A stretch of DNA of 52,884 nt from Bacteroidales bacterium. Its GTDB lineage: Bacteria > Bacteroidota > Bacteroidia > Bacteroidales > F082. The position numbers and the translations under genes are program-made. Location: contig JAEEON010000008.1 in NCBI GenBank assembly GCA_016284305.1, forward strand, positions 1-52,884. The letters are read 5' to 3'. The notes beneath the pieces are model-generated. The model was not told where the DNA came from. It made no database searches and saw nothing but the letters and a program-made list of their open reading frames with translations. Shown piece by piece: positions 17,722 through 26,621 of this stretch (within the stretch, counting starts at the first letter, position 1; each line of letters opens with the position of its first letter).

Positions 17722-19641
17722 ATGAATAAAAAGAAAAAGAAGAAAGTATTGAAACTGATGATGGTGATCGCAATTTTACTGTTGTCGCAGTTTCAAGTGA
17801 ATGCCCAAGGCGGCGGTGTGTTTCATCGAGGTTCTGTGTCAGATGCTGCTTGCGATGGAGGCATGATGGGGCGTGGAACGAATGGAGGTTTCAGTTTAAG
17901 CAATCAGCAATTTGGATCGGATGTCAATGGAGGATATAACCTCACCAATCAGACGTTCGGCCAAGACGCGCCGTTGGGCAGTGGTTTTGTGATTCTCACA
18001 ATGGCCGGTATGGGTTATGTAGCTTTTAAAAGAAGGCAGAAGACAGACGTTAACAGAATCAAGAATGTGTCTAGTAAAAAAAGAAAGGAACAAACAATGA
18101 AGAAAATAACTTTGGCCCTTGTGGCTTTCATGCTCGTCTTGGGCATGACGCAATGCAAAAAGGAACAACAACCTAATAATACACCCACCGCTGACGGCGA
18201 AACCGTTTACATCACCATGAAGGTGACGGATAATGGTGACAAGCACATCGTCTATCCTGGCACAGGCGCGGTTGTCTATAGTAATGGCGATGTCATCTAT
18301 GTGGGTAACAATGGCAAATATGTCGGCAAGCTGACATACGCCAACGGCACTTTCAGCGGCAGCATTACCAACCCCAGTACCAGCGACTATCTGCACTTCT
18401 ACTTCACGGGCGGCAAGACTCCTGCAACCAATCCTACAGCGGGAAGCACCACTTCGTTTACTGTGAGCATCGCCGACCAAAGCAGCAAACTGCCTGTGCT
18501 GTCTTACGGCCACTCTACCAGCAAATACATTGACGGCACCACGGCCTACACCTGCATGTTGGAGAACCAGTGTGGTTTGGTGAAGTTTGTGCCGTCCATT
18601 GCAACATCAAAAGTCATCAGTGTTGGAGGCATGAAAACCACCGCGACTATCAATTTCGCTTCCGGAAGTGAAGGTATTACACCAGTTGATGCTACTGGTG
18701 CAGTGACGCTTTACTCGGTTAGCGACACCGAGAAATGGGCTATCTTGTTGCCGCAAAATGAGGTTGAAAACCCTACAGTTACCATTAGTGGATATAAACA
18801 TTCTTTAGTAACAGTTCCTGCTGTAATCCCTAATATGTATATTAATTCGGGTGTAACTATTACAATGCCTCTTGAGGGAACAATCAACGGCTTATTTACA
18901 ATCGGTAGTAATCAAGTGTATTTCTCGTATGGAAACCTGCAATACATTGGTAGTGCCAGCACACCTTACTGGAAGTTCGCCGACAACCAGTGGGATTATC
19001 TTGGAAAGACTACAGGCCAAAACAGCAGCAACCAGAATGTCGACCGCGACCTCTTCGGCTGGGGTACCAGCGGCTACAATCACGGTGCCAACTGTTACCA
19101 ACCATGGAGTACCAGCACCACCTATTCAGACTATTACCACAATAACCTGACTGGTCAGGCCGACTGGGGCTACAACCCCATCAGCAACGGCGGCAATACA
19201 ACCAACTCCTGGCGGACGCTGACCCGTGAAGAATGGAATTATGTGTTCAAATCCCGGACCACCCCTTCTGGAATCCGCTATGCCATGGCTAATGTGAACA
19301 ACATAAACGGTGTGATATTGCTGCCCGATGATTGGAACGCGAGTTACTACAGCTTGAGATCTACCAACAGCGACGGATCCTTCAGCGGCAATACCATAAC
19401 TGCCTCGCAGTGGTCCGCATTGGAGCAGCATGGTGCGGTCTTCCTGCCGGCTGCCGGCTTACGCTACGGAACTTCGGTCACCCTTGTCGGTTCCTACGGC
19501 AACTACTGGTCGTCCTCGATCAACGACTACGACGGCGAAGGGTACCAACGGTACTTCTACGACTTTTATGCCGGCAGTGTGAACGATCGCAACGACATTT
19601 ACAATGGGTTCTCTGTGCGCTTGGTTCGCGATGTCAATTAA
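17722..19641 (+). CDS. Small secreted protein fused in frame to a FISUMP-like lipoprotein
   Basis: 639 residues. Residues 1-29 are a signal peptide after a poly-lysine start. Residues 30-105 form a small Gly/Asn-rich protein with FGSDVNGGY and NLTNQTFGQDAPLGSGF, then a membrane helix and KRRQK, a typical small Bacteroidales surface protein. At residue 126 a second complete SPII signal begins (MKKITLALVAFMLV...MTQC), preceded by AAAGGAA at start-codon distance. The C-terminal part (about 385-639) resembles FISUMP/DUF1566-type domains and ends GFSVRLVRDVN. It therefore looks like two genes joined by loss of a stop. An A/G-rich repeat at 18031-18047 lies just before the junction, and tandem TAG-TAA stops occur in another frame at 18072-18077. 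The function is unknown. Confidence 0.7.
   Translation: MNKKKKKKVLKLMMVIAILLLSQFQVNAQGGGVFHRGSVSDAACDGGMMGRGTNGGFSLSNQQFGSDVNGGYNLTNQTFGQDAPLGSGFVILTMAGMGYVAFKRRQKTDVNRIKNVSSKKRKEQTMKKITLALVAFMLVLGMTQCKKEQQPNNTPTADGETVYITMKVTDNGDKHIVYPGTGAVVYSNGDVIYVGNNGKYVGKLTYANGTFSGSITNPSTSDYLHFYFTGGKTPATNPTAGSTTSFTVSIADQSSKLPVLSYGHSTSKYIDGTTAYTCMLENQCGLVKFVPSIATSKVISVGGMKTTATINFASGSEGITPVDATGAVTLYSVSDTEKWAILLPQNEVENPTVTISGYKHSLVTVPAVIPNMYINSGVTITMPLEGTINGLFTIGSNQVYFSYGNLQYIGSASTPYWKFADNQWDYLGKTTGQNSSNQNVDRDLFGWGTSGYNHGANCYQPWSTSTTYSDYYHNNLTGQADWGYNPISNGGNTTNSWRTLTREEWNYVFKSRTTPSGIRYAMANVNNINGVILLPDDWNASYYSLRSTNSDGSFSGNTITASQWSALEQHGAVFLPAAGLRYGTSVTLVGSYGNYWSSSINDYDGEGYQRYFYDFYAGSVNDRNDIYNGFSVRLVRDVN
18031..18047 (+). 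repeat. AGAAGGCAGAAGACAGA repeat copy in coding sequence
   Basis: Nearly the same units as the in-frame repeat of purA (minus strand, 9730-9774). It sits at the end of the small-protein part, directly before the lost stop. Confidence 0.4.
18097..18099 (+). other. Probable internal start codon of the lipoprotein
   Basis: ATG in frame within the fused ORF, preceded by AAAGGAACAAACA and followed by a full SPII lipoprotein signal. Translation from here gives a 514-residue lipoprotein (18097-19641), which may be the real mature product. Confidence 0.55.
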
Positions 19642-19662
19642 TAGAAATACGTTTATTAAAAA

Positions 19663-20379
19663 ATGGAATTTACATTTGATAATATTGTAGCGGGTCTCAA
19701 TTTCTCTGAAAATAGGAAATACTATGTGTATCGTCTGGTAGACCCACGCACTTTGCAGACCTTCTATGTCGGCAAAGGCTGCGGAGACAGAGCCTTGCAA
19801 CATATCAAAGAGGCTAAGTCTTTAATAAGTAAGTATGAAGATGCCACTTCGCTGAAAACACAACAAATCGCAGATATCATTGCTGCGGGTAAAGAAGTGA
19901 TTATCGTTATCCACCGTCGCGGGTTAACCGAAAGAGAAGCCTTTGAAGTGGAAGCTGCACTGATCGATAGTTATTCCAACTTGTCAAATATTCAAAAAGG
20001 CCATGGCAACGATCGCGGTTGCATCACTTTGGAGGATTTGTACCTTTCGCTCAATACTGAGGTGTACCAAGAGCCTGAGGAGAAATACATTATCATAAAA
20101 ACCACGCCCGAGGCTATCAATGCAGATGGTAGCCTTTACGAAGCCACCCGCAAGGCATGGAAGGCAAACTTGGACAGGGCGAAGCGGTACAAGTATGTTC
20201 TGTCCGTGGTCTATGGCATTGTGCGCGAGGTGTATGAGGTAGAGGAATGGTATCGGATTGACGACAGGATTGGCTTTCATGGCAAACCTACAACTGCATT
20301 GTCATCCTTGAAAGGCAAGCGGATTCCTGACAAATACAGAACAAAGGGAAGCGCAAATCCATTTTTGTACAAAAAGTAA
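19663..20379 (+). CDS. GIY-YIG nuclease domain protein (LEM-3-like)
   Basis: 238 residues. The N-terminal about 100 residues are a GIY-YIG fold of the LEM-3-like type: YYVYRLVDP (first motif), FYVGKGCGDRALQH (second motif with the catalytic arginine), and EVEAALIDSYSNLSN with the metal-binding glutamate. The C-terminal half is basic, ends in NPFLYKK, and belongs to no domain I recognise with confidence. It should be a DNA endonuclease; its cellular role (repair, defence or selfish element) is not evident. It begins 21 bp after the FISUMP-like lipoprotein and is followed by a palindromic repeat and a strong terminator. Confidence 0.75.
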   Translation: MEFTFDNIVAGLNFSENRKYYVYRLVDPRTLQTFYVGKGCGDRALQHIKEAKSLISKYEDATSLKTQQIADIIAAGKEVIIVIHRRGLTEREAFEVEAALIDSYSNLSNIQKGHGNDRGCITLEDLYLSLNTEVYQEPEEKYIIIKTTPEAINADGSLYEATRKAWKANLDRAKRYKYVLSVVYGIVREVYEVEEWYRIDDRIGFHGKPTTALSSLKGKRIPDKYRTKGSANPFLYKK

Positions 20380-20392
20380 TCATTAACTGTTT

Positions 20393-20420
20393 GTAGAGAC
20401 GTGCCATGGCGCGTCTCTAC
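20393..20420. repeat. 28-bp palindromic REP-like element
   Basis: GTAGAGACG and CGTCTCTAC flank a GCCATGGC core; the 28-mer pairs along its whole length apart from one T-G wobble. It lies just after the GIY-YIG gene. Such GTAGAGACG palindromes are, from memory, dispersed in many Bacteroidota genomes. Confidence 0.55.
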
Positions 20421-20423
20421 CAT

Positions 20424-20527
20424 TCCGTCCTCCCGTTCCCTGCCAATCCTCGGAGCGGGAGGACTTTTTTGCGGGTGTTTTTCTTAAAAAATGTGGCAAT
20501 GTTAGGGGTTTTGGTTATTTTTGCAAA
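20424..20527 (+). repeat. Terminator-promoter cassette, copy A
   Basis: About 105 bp nearly repeated at 20953-21060. It contains the terminator stem, a T-rich stretch, the shared GTGGCAATGTT and a -7 element TATTTTTG at 20516-20523 followed by CAAA. Differences within the stem largely preserve pairing. The copies flank the DUF4160/DUF2442 pair. Confidence 0.6.
20427..20470 (+). terminator. Rho-independent terminator (cassette copy A)
   Basis: Stem GTCCTCCCG (20427-20435) with CGGGAGGAC (20456-20464), a 20-nt loop, then six T. It ends the 17722/GIY-YIG transcript and is the first half of a duplicated cassette. Confidence 0.75.
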
Positions 20528-20534
20528 CCATGTG

Positions 20535-20705
20535 ATGGGTAATGGCCATGAGGCTAAGTTTTGGCTTGAACCTAAGATAGAATTGGCTAAAAACAAAGGC
20601 TTTTCAGAAACCGAGTTGAATGAAATTTATAAAATAATCAAAAAGAATGAAAAACGATTCAGAGAACAATACCAGCAACACATCGGTAAGCGTATTGATG
20701 ATTAA
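20535..20705 (+). pseudogene. Truncated DUF4160 protein (C-terminal half only)
   Basis: 56 residues from ATG 20535. GHEAKFWLEP and the following helix pair (KNKGFSETELNEIYKII) match the second half of DUF4160 proteins. The usual N-terminal half, a beta-strand and His-rich PVHIHV-type stretch, is absent: upstream of the ATG lies cassette copy A. It may be a decayed gene or a short functional form. It precedes a DUF2442 gene, its usual partner in small two-gene modules that have been proposed to be toxin-antitoxin-like. The -7 element at 20516-20523 would start transcription within about 10 bp of this ATG. Confidence 0.55.
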
Positions 20706-20937
20706 CGGCCAGGGCATCATGATTACCGTAGGTGGACGGGATTATTTTTTGTCTTATAACCGTATTCCTTGGATGCGGGAAGCATCAATCAAAGATGTGT
20801 TGAATGTTCAGATGTGTGGCGACGAAGCCATCGAATGGCCTGCCCTTGATGTGGATTTGGAAATAGAAAGTCTGCGCCATCCAGAGCGTTATCCTTTGCT
20901 GATCAAACGTAACCCAACTGAGTTTGTAAACGCATAA
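20647..20937 (+). CDS. DUF2442 domain protein
   Basis: 96 residues. MITVGGRDYFLSYNRIPWMREAS and the closing IEWPALDVDLEIESL are typical of DUF2442, a small beta-alpha domain of unknown function often encoded next to DUF4160. The start is ambiguous: ATG 20647 gives a 59-bp overlap with the DUF4160 remnant, whereas ATG 20698 gives an 8-bp overlap but drops the first 17 residues. Cassette copy B with a terminator follows directly. Confidence 0.65.
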   Translation: MKNDSENNTSNTSVSVLMINGQGIMITVGGRDYFLSYNRIPWMREASIKDVLNVQMCGDEAIEWPALDVDLEIESLRHPERYPLLIKRNPTEFVNA

Positions 20938-20952
20938 ATAACAACATTTCAT

Positions 20953-21060
20953 CCCGTCCTCCTGCTCCCTGCCAACCCTCGGAGTGGGAGGATGTTTTTT
21001 TTGTGTGTGTTTATTTTGAATAACGTGGCAATGTTGCGGCTTTTGCTTATTTTTGCAAAT
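20953..21060 (+). repeat. Terminator-promoter cassette, copy B
   Basis: Diverged copy of 20424-20527: terminator stem GTCCTCC (20956-20962) with GGGAGGAT, a T-run, GTGGCAATGTTGCGG, and a -7 element TATTTTTG (21048-21055) followed by CAAAT. It would stop the DUF2442 transcript and restart transcription towards the PPDK-like gene. Confidence 0.6.
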
Positions 21061-21084
21061 CAAACAAGAACACGACCATTCCCG

Positions 21085-21222
21085 ATGAGCGAGGAACAAG
21101 CCTATATCAACTTCGATAGAATGGCTGTAGAGTACGACCTCGATCAGGAGCGTCAGTTCGAACAAACCTCGTCACCCTCGTCAGAAATATCTGCTGACGG
21201 TGAAGGGATTGGCTTTATTTAA
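21085..21222 (+). CDS. Small acidic ORF coupled to the PPDK-like gene
   Basis: 45 residues (starting MSEEQAYINFDRMAVEYD), acidic, with no domain that I recognise. It starts 29 bp after the -7 element of cassette copy B, and its TAA overlaps the ATG of the next gene (TAATG), which is typical of coupled translation. It could be a gene remnant or a leader peptide. Confidence 0.35.
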   Translation: MSEEQAYINFDRMAVEYDLDQERQFEQTSSPSSEISADGEGIGFI

Positions 21223-24200
21223 TGAATTGCAAAACCATGTCTGAACCCTTCAAATCTCAAGCTCTCGAAGCTAACCTGGAACAAACCAGATACAAAGACA
21301 TCTTCATCCCTGAAGAACATCAACGGTTTATCAACCTGTCAACCAAATACTTCGGCATCAACAAACGAGCCAAAGAATGCATCACCGAATACCATCACCC
21401 GCTCTCTAACCATACCTTCGTCATCGAAGAGCTGCGTAAAATGCTCATGGACGACTTTTGGTTCTATACCCGCGATGACGTGCCTGACGATGCCCTGCTC
21501 GTTCCATTGGAAATGATGCGTAGCCTGCTCAAACCAGATGTTCCTAAGAAGTTAAGACTTAATATAGTAAACACTTTAATGGAGTTTGTTTCTAAGGAAG
21601 ACAGAAGCCAGAAGGCGGGAGCCAGAATCATTGATGAAGTGTTTGACATCCTCGATGACCGATTCGATACCAACCGCGACTGCTACATCCTGGCCTCGAA
21701 ATATGCCATCAAATATCTTGGTAAATTGGTCTCCGATGAACATTGTCACGATAAGGTGATGGATCTGGTTAGAACCATCCTCCAAGAGACTTACCGCTAC
21801 TGGCAGGAGACCACCACCGTGGAGCGCTGGCTCGACGAGAAACAAGCCTTGGTCAACGATGAAGAACGTCATGAGATCATCACTACCATTGGAAAGCCCT
21901 CGTTCGATCAACTCAATGCAGAACTCGCTGCCGCAGACACCTGGGAAAAACTCTCTTCCATGCCTGTGTACGACCAGCTTGCCACACGCTTCACGGAGTC
22001 GGAAAAGACATTCCCGCATTTCATCACCAAGTTCCACTATGTGTTCTACCTGCTCCATCTGCCCGGCATGGAAAGTCAACGTGAACGCCTGATCTGGAAC
22101 ATGAATAAAATGCTGCGTGAAGCCGTCGATGAGATGGAGCAAGATCAGATCATGCCTTTCATCGACACCATTTTCGACCTCGCCCAGGAACTGCGCAACG
22201 ACTATATGTCGGCAGTGCTCGACTTCCAACTCACCCTTGGATTGAAGATCATCGACATCGACCAAACGGAACAGAAAGAAATCGTCAACTATTTCGAGAA
22301 GAAACTCATTAACTTCGGTTTCGTCACCCCAGGTAAGGTGTTTGTCGATGAAGATTGGCAACTCTCTGTAGATGAGAACCATATCAAGAACATCAGGGTC
22401 TGGCTCGAACTTATCGAACATTCCAAGTTCCCCATGGAGAAATTGCTCTCCTCCTTGATCGTCAACCTGAAACTGGGAGGCATCTTCTTAAGTGATACCG
22501 ATTTGTTCCAACGTGAGATCACCAAGATCCTTAACTCCAACATCAGTCCATATTATAAAAAGGTGAAACAGCTCACCCGTATCTTCCCGGTCTATTTTAA
22601 CGAGATTGGCGCTGAAGGGGAAATCCGCAACGTCACCACCAATATGGATGAGATTTCAGGTCGCGAGGACAAGCTGGTGCATTTCCTTCGCAAACAGGTG
22701 CATACCGAAAGCAACAACACCTTGATTGGACTCACTCTCGACGTGTTCAAATTCTGGAGCGACGGCATCAAGGAAAACCTGAGGACCATCCTCCCGAACA
22801 ATGTATATGATAGTATTGATACTGAAAGTCAGTGGTTTACTTACGTACATAACATCACTGTCACGATGAGTGAGACCAGCTGTCTCGATCCGGAGGACCT
22901 GCTCATGCTGTCGCGTGATGACTTCGACAAACTCATTGTGCGTGCGGTGGAGAAACTCGGATTGGAACAAGCCATTGGCGACCGTGAACATGCCCGACTC
23001 ATGGACCTCAAGGACCTCTATGCCTTCCTTCGTGAGAAATACTCTTTCGAGTCGGTCAATATCTTCAACTCGTTACGGAACTATCCTTTCATCGCCGACA
23101 AGGACATCGATGACTTCGAAAAGGCCTACAAAAACAAGGAAGTGGGCAAGTCGCTGAAACTGATCTACGCCTTTATGGAGAAACTCAAGGAGATCATCTT
23201 CAATCCGGAGGAAAGCGAGGGCTGGGAAAACATCTACCACAAACGTCACATCGCCATTGGCATCCCGTCGATGTATGGCACCTATCGGGAGAATAAGTTC
23301 GAAGCCATGGGATTGACATTCCGTCTGGAACGCGTGGCCACCCAGCTGATGGAACAGGTGGTTCAAGGCATCAACCTCGAATACATCTCCGCCCGCACCT
23401 TGGAGGTGATTTACGATATCCTCGAATACTTCCGCGAAGGGCTTGAACTCGACGGCATCACCAACCAGAGCCTCAACTCGAAGCTCAAGATGCTCAAATA
23501 CGCTTTGACCTCACGAAGCTTCTCTTTCGACCAGTATATCAACATCTTCCAGTTCATCTCTGAGGATGTCAAGCGCATCGTTATCAGCTACTTCCTGAAG
23601 TCGTATGAGTATCCGCTGAAAGTGGTCGTGCCTCAGCTCTTTGATCCTGAAGGCAAGCTTGACGAGCGGGAGACCGCAGCTTTGATCAGTAGGAAATCGG
23701 AAGAGTTCCATCGCGATTTGCTTTCTGACGCTTTCTTGATGCAGCCGTTGGACAATTTCATCGCTCGTATCCTCAAGTCTTTGAGAGGCATGGCCGCTGA
23801 CCTCGATGAGAAACTCATTCGTGACATCATGACGTATAACTCGGAGATGCTCATCAGCCCCTTCTGGCAGGCGACGCCCAAGATGGACAACCAAGTGTTT
23901 ATCGGTAACAAAGCCTATCACCTTAAGAATCTGTACCTCAATAAGATGCCTGTTCCTCCGGGGTTTGTCATCACCACCGAGACTTTCCGTCGTAACGAGA
24001 CCATCAACACCATTCCGGAGTTGCGATCGGAGATTCATGGGATGATTCGCAAGTTCATTGATGGACTGGAAGGCATCACCAAGAAACGTTTTGGTGACCC
24101 GGCCAACCCCTTGTTGCTGTCGGTGCGTTCGGGAACGGCCATCTCCATGCCTGGAGCGATGGACACTTTGCTGAACGTGGGCATGAACGATGCCATTGCC

Positions 24201-25349
24201 GAAGCTGTGGCGCAAGACCCGCAGAGGGCTTGGGCTACCTGGGACTCCTATCGGCGACTGTTGCAAAGCTGGGGCATGGCCAAAGGCATCGAACGTGACG
24301 TGTTCGACGATGAGATCAATGCTTACAAGCAAAAGACCAACGTCATCATGAAGGCCGACTTTAGCGTTGAGCAGATGCGTGAGATCGCTTTGGCCTACAA
24401 ACGCATCTTGCTGGAGCATGGCGTGGACTTCGAACAAGACTCGTTCAAGCAGCTCATCGAATGCGTCAACATGGTCATCGACTCCTGGAATTCCGAACGT
24501 GCCTTGGCCTATCGCCGTCACCTAGGCATCTCCGAGAATTGGGGTACCGCCGTCATTGTGCAACAGATGATCTTCGGCAATCGCAGTGAGACCTCTGGTA
24601 CCGGAGTGGTGTTCACTCAGAATCCGCATCGTGAACGTCCAGGCGTGCATCTCTATGGCGACTTCACCTTGCGCAGTCAGGGAGAGGACATCGTGGGCGG
24701 TCTGGTCAAACCGTTGCCGATAGGGGAAACCCAACGTAAGGCCGCTGGATTGGAAGGTCCATCAATGCAGACGATGCTGCCCGACATGTATAAGAAAATC
24801 TATAACACTGCCGTGAAACTCACCGAGGAACTTGGCTATAGCCCACAAGAAATCGAATTCACTTTTGAGAGCGACAACCCCGACGACTTCTATATCTTGC
24901 AGACGAGAGACCAGGATCTGAAGACGGAAGAAAAACCTGCGGAATTTGTCCTGTCGCCTGATGAGATGAATCGAATCGGCCATGGCATGGGTATCGGTGG
25001 AGGTGCCTTGAACGGTCTCTGCGCTTTCAATCCCCAGCAGATAGAACTGTTGCGCAAACAGCAACCCGAGGAACATGTCATCTTGGTCCGTCCTGACACG
25101 GTTCCTGACGACATCGGCATGATCTTCGACTGCGACGGCTTGCTCACCGCCCGTGGTGGTGCCACTTCACACGCAGCTGTCACAGCAGTGCGTCTCGGCA
25201 AAGTCTGCGTGGTCAGCTGCGACGGACTCGATGTGGATGTCGATGACGAATTCGGCCAACTCAATGGCCATCCGTTGAATATGGGCGACAAGATTGCCAT
25301 CGACGGTAACCTGGGATTGGTGTACCTGGGTCATTATGATGTAGAATAA
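21222..25349 (+). CDS. PPDK-like phosphotransferase: ATP-grasp and phosphohistidine domains, no PEP barrel
   Basis: 1375 residues. Residues about 1-880 are largely helical and match nothing I recognise. Residues about 885-1240 are the PEP-synthase/PPDK ATP-grasp domain: [46 protein letters not shown] and [11 protein letters not shown]. Residues about 1265-1370 are the swivelling phosphohistidine domain with [11 protein letters not shown], whose histidine is H1317. The protein ends at VYLGHYDVE, so the C-terminal pyruvate/PEP TIM barrel of PPDK and PpsA is missing. It probably moves an ATP phosphate via His to an acceptor bound by the N-terminal part; the acceptor is unknown. A second start, ATG 21237 (MSEPFKSQ), is possible. 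The DUF2130 gene follows after 2 bp. Confidence 0.8.
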   Translation: MNCKTMSEPFKSQALEANLEQTRYKDIFIPEEHQRFINLSTKYFGINKRAKECITEYHHPLSNHTFVIEELRKMLMDDFWFYTRDDVPDDALLVPLEMMRSLLKPDVPKKLRLNIVNTLMEFVSKEDRSQKAGARIIDEVFDILDDRFDTNRDCYILASKYAIKYLGKLVSDEHCHDKVMDLVRTILQETYRYWQETTTVERWLDEKQALVNDEERHEIITTIGKPSFDQLNAELAAADTWEKLSSMPVYDQLATRFTESEKTFPHFITKFHYVFYLLHLPGMESQRERLIWNMNKMLREAVDEMEQDQIMPFIDTIFDLAQELRNDYMSAVLDFQLTLGLKIIDIDQTEQKEIVNYFEKKLINFGFVTPGKVFVDEDWQLSVDENHIKNIRVWLELIEHSKFPMEKLLSSLIVNLKLGGIFLSDTDLFQREITKILNSNISPYYKKVKQLTRIFPVYFNEIGAEGEIRNVTTNMDEISGREDKLVHFLRKQVHTESNNTLIGLTLDVFKFWSDGIKENLRTILPNNVYDSIDTESQWFTYVHNITVTMSETSCLDPEDLLMLSRDDFDKLIVRAVEKLGLEQAIGDREHARLMDLKDLYAFLREKYSFESVNIFNSLRNYPFIADKDIDDFEKAYKNKEVGKSLKLIYAFMEKLKEIIFNPEESEGWENIYHKRHIAIGIPSMYGTYRENKFEAMGLTFRLERVATQLMEQVVQGINLEYISARTLEVIYDILEYFREGLELDGITNQSLNSKLKMLKYALTSRSFSFDQYINIFQFISEDVKRIVISYFLKSYEYPLKVVVPQLFDPEGKLDERETAALISRKSEEFHRDLLSDAFLMQPLDNFIARILKSLRGMAADLDEKLIRDIMTYNSEMLISPFWQATPKMDNQVFIGNKAYHLKNLYLNKMPVPPGFVITTETFRRNETINTIPELRSEIHGMIRKFIDGLEGITKKRFGDPANPLLLSVRSGTAISMPGAMDTLLNVGMNDAIAEAVAQDPQRAWATWDSYRRLLQSWGMAKGIERDVFDDEINAYKQKTNVIMKADFSVEQMREIALAYKRILLEHGVDFEQDSFKQLIECVNMVIDSWNSERALAYRRHLGISENWGTAVIVQQMIFGNRSETSGTGVVFTQNPHRERPGVHLYGDFTLRSQGEDIVGGLVKPLPIGETQRKAAGLEGPSMQTMLPDMYKKIYNTAVKLTEELGYSPQEIEFTFESDNPDDFYILQTRDQDLKTEEKPAEFVLSPDEMNRIGHGMGIGGGALNGLCAFNPQQIELLRKQQPEEHVILVRPDTVPDDIGMIFDCDGLLTARGGATSHAAVTAVRLGKVCVVSCDGLDVDVDDEFGQLNGHPLNMGDKIAIDGNLGLVYLGHYDVE

Positions 25350-25351
25350 AT

Positions 25352-26602
25352 ATGCTAAATACCATGAGAGAACTGAAATGCCCCAAATGTGGAAACGTTT
25401 TTACCGTCGATGAAGCGGATTACGCCGCCATTCTGAGTCAAGTTAAAACCAAAGAATTCGACCAGGAAGTCAACCGACGGCTGGATGAACTTCATCGGCA
25501 GCATCTTGCCGAACAAAAAGCCGCTGAAGCTGAATTGGAGAAAAACCATCAGGCAGCGTTGAATCGAAAAGACTTGGAAATCAATCGGAAAGCCTTGGAG
25601 ATTGCCCAACTGAAGAAAGACCTGGAGTCTGTCGGGCAGCAGAAGAAAACGGAGATAGAGCTGGCTGTGATGGAGGTGAGGCAGAAGGCACAGGCATACC
25701 TGAACCAAAAAGAAAACGAAATCACCAAACTGAAGTCAGATGCCGATGTGAAACGCGCTGAAGCCGATTCAAAGATGGCCGTGCTCAAGGAACAATACGA
25801 AGGCAAGCTGAAGAGCGCCCAGGAACAAGTCGATTACTACAAAGACCTTAAAAGCCGGCTCTCAACCAAGATGGTGGGGGAGACCCTTGAGATCCATTGT
25901 AGTACCGAGTTCGACCGAGTGCGCCCCTTGTTTCCCAATGCTTATTTCGAGAAAGACAACGACGCCTCGGGCGGCAGTAAGGGCGACTTCATCTTCCGTG
26001 ACTATGACGAAGGCACGGAATATATCTCTATCATGTTCGAGATGAAAAACGAGATGGACGAGACTGCCACCAAGCATAAAAACGAGGATTTCTTCAAGAA
26101 ACTCGATGCCGACCGTAATGCCAAGAACTGTGAGTTTGCCGTCCTCGTCAGCCTCCTTGAACCTGACAGCGAGCTCTACAACACCGGTATTGTCGATGTT
26201 TCGCATCGCTATCCTAGGATGTATGTCATTCGTCCCCAGTTCTTCATCCCGCTCATTACCCTCCTCGTCCAGACCTCCAAGAAGAGTGTCGGTTACAAGA
26301 AACAGCTGGCCATCGCCCAAAACCAGTCAATCGACGTCACCAACTTCGAGAACCAACTTAACGAGTTCAAAGACAAGTTCGGCCGAAACTACCGTCTCGC
26401 TTATGAAAAATATCAGGCGGCTATCGACGAGATCGACAAGACCATAGCACATCTCCAGAAAGTAAAAGAAGCCCTCGTGGGCTCAGAGAATAACCTGCGC
26501 CTTGCCAACGACAAGATTGATGACTTGACCATCAAGAAGCTGACACGCAACAACCCCACCATGCGGGCGAAATTCGATGAGGCTCGTGGACAGAACGGAT
26601 AA
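25352..26602 (+). CDS. DUF2130 protein: zinc ribbon, coiled coil and nuclease-like domain
   Basis: 416 residues. It opens with a single CPKCG half zinc-ribbon (C10, C13) typical of DUF2130, then a long Lys/Glu/Gln-rich coiled coil (about 30-170). The C-terminal domain has [10 protein letters not shown] and IMFEMKNE, a D...ExK arrangement consistent with a PD-(D/E)xK nuclease-like fold, and then [12 protein letters not shown] and another helical stretch. Function in the family is not established; a role in DNA processing is inferred from the fold. The start is 2 bp after the PPDK-like stop, so the two genes are probably co-transcribed. The lepA promoter lies within 15 bp after its stop. Confidence 0.8.
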   Translation: MLNTMRELKCPKCGNVFTVDEADYAAILSQVKTKEFDQEVNRRLDELHRQHLAEQKAAEAELEKNHQAALNRKDLEINRKALEIAQLKKDLESVGQQKKTEIELAVMEVRQKAQAYLNQKENEITKLKSDADVKRAEADSKMAVLKEQYEGKLKSAQEQVDYYKDLKSRLSTKMVGETLEIHCSTEFDRVRPLFPNAYFEKDNDASGGSKGDFIFRDYDEGTEYISIMFEMKNEMDETATKHKNEDFFKKLDADRNAKNCEFAVLVSLLEPDSELYNTGIVDVSHRYPRMYVIRPQFFIPLITLLVQTSKKSVGYKKQLAIAQNQSIDVTNFENQLNEFKDKFGRNYRLAYEKYQAAIDEIDKTIAHLQKVKEALVGSENNLRLANDKIDDLTIKKLTRNNPTMRAKFDEARGQNG

Positions 26603-26607
26603 TTTTG

Positions 26608-26615
26608 TATTTTTG
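26608..26615 (+). promoter_or_regulatory. -7 element for lepA
   Basis: TATTTTTG ends only 6 bp before the lepA ATG (26622). If used in the standard way, the transcript has almost no 5' leader. Confidence 0.5.
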
Positions 26616-26621
26616 CGCCCC

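Noticed and set aside
19500..19641. Diversity-generating retroelement target at the end of the FISUMP-like protein
   Set aside because: The GFSVRLVRD ending resembles some C-type-lectin targets, but no reverse transcriptase or template repeat is visible in the window.
23511..24521. Minus-strand frame of 336 codons within the PPDK-like gene
   Set aside because: It covers the conserved ATP-grasp domain in antisense and has no promoter or family resemblance.
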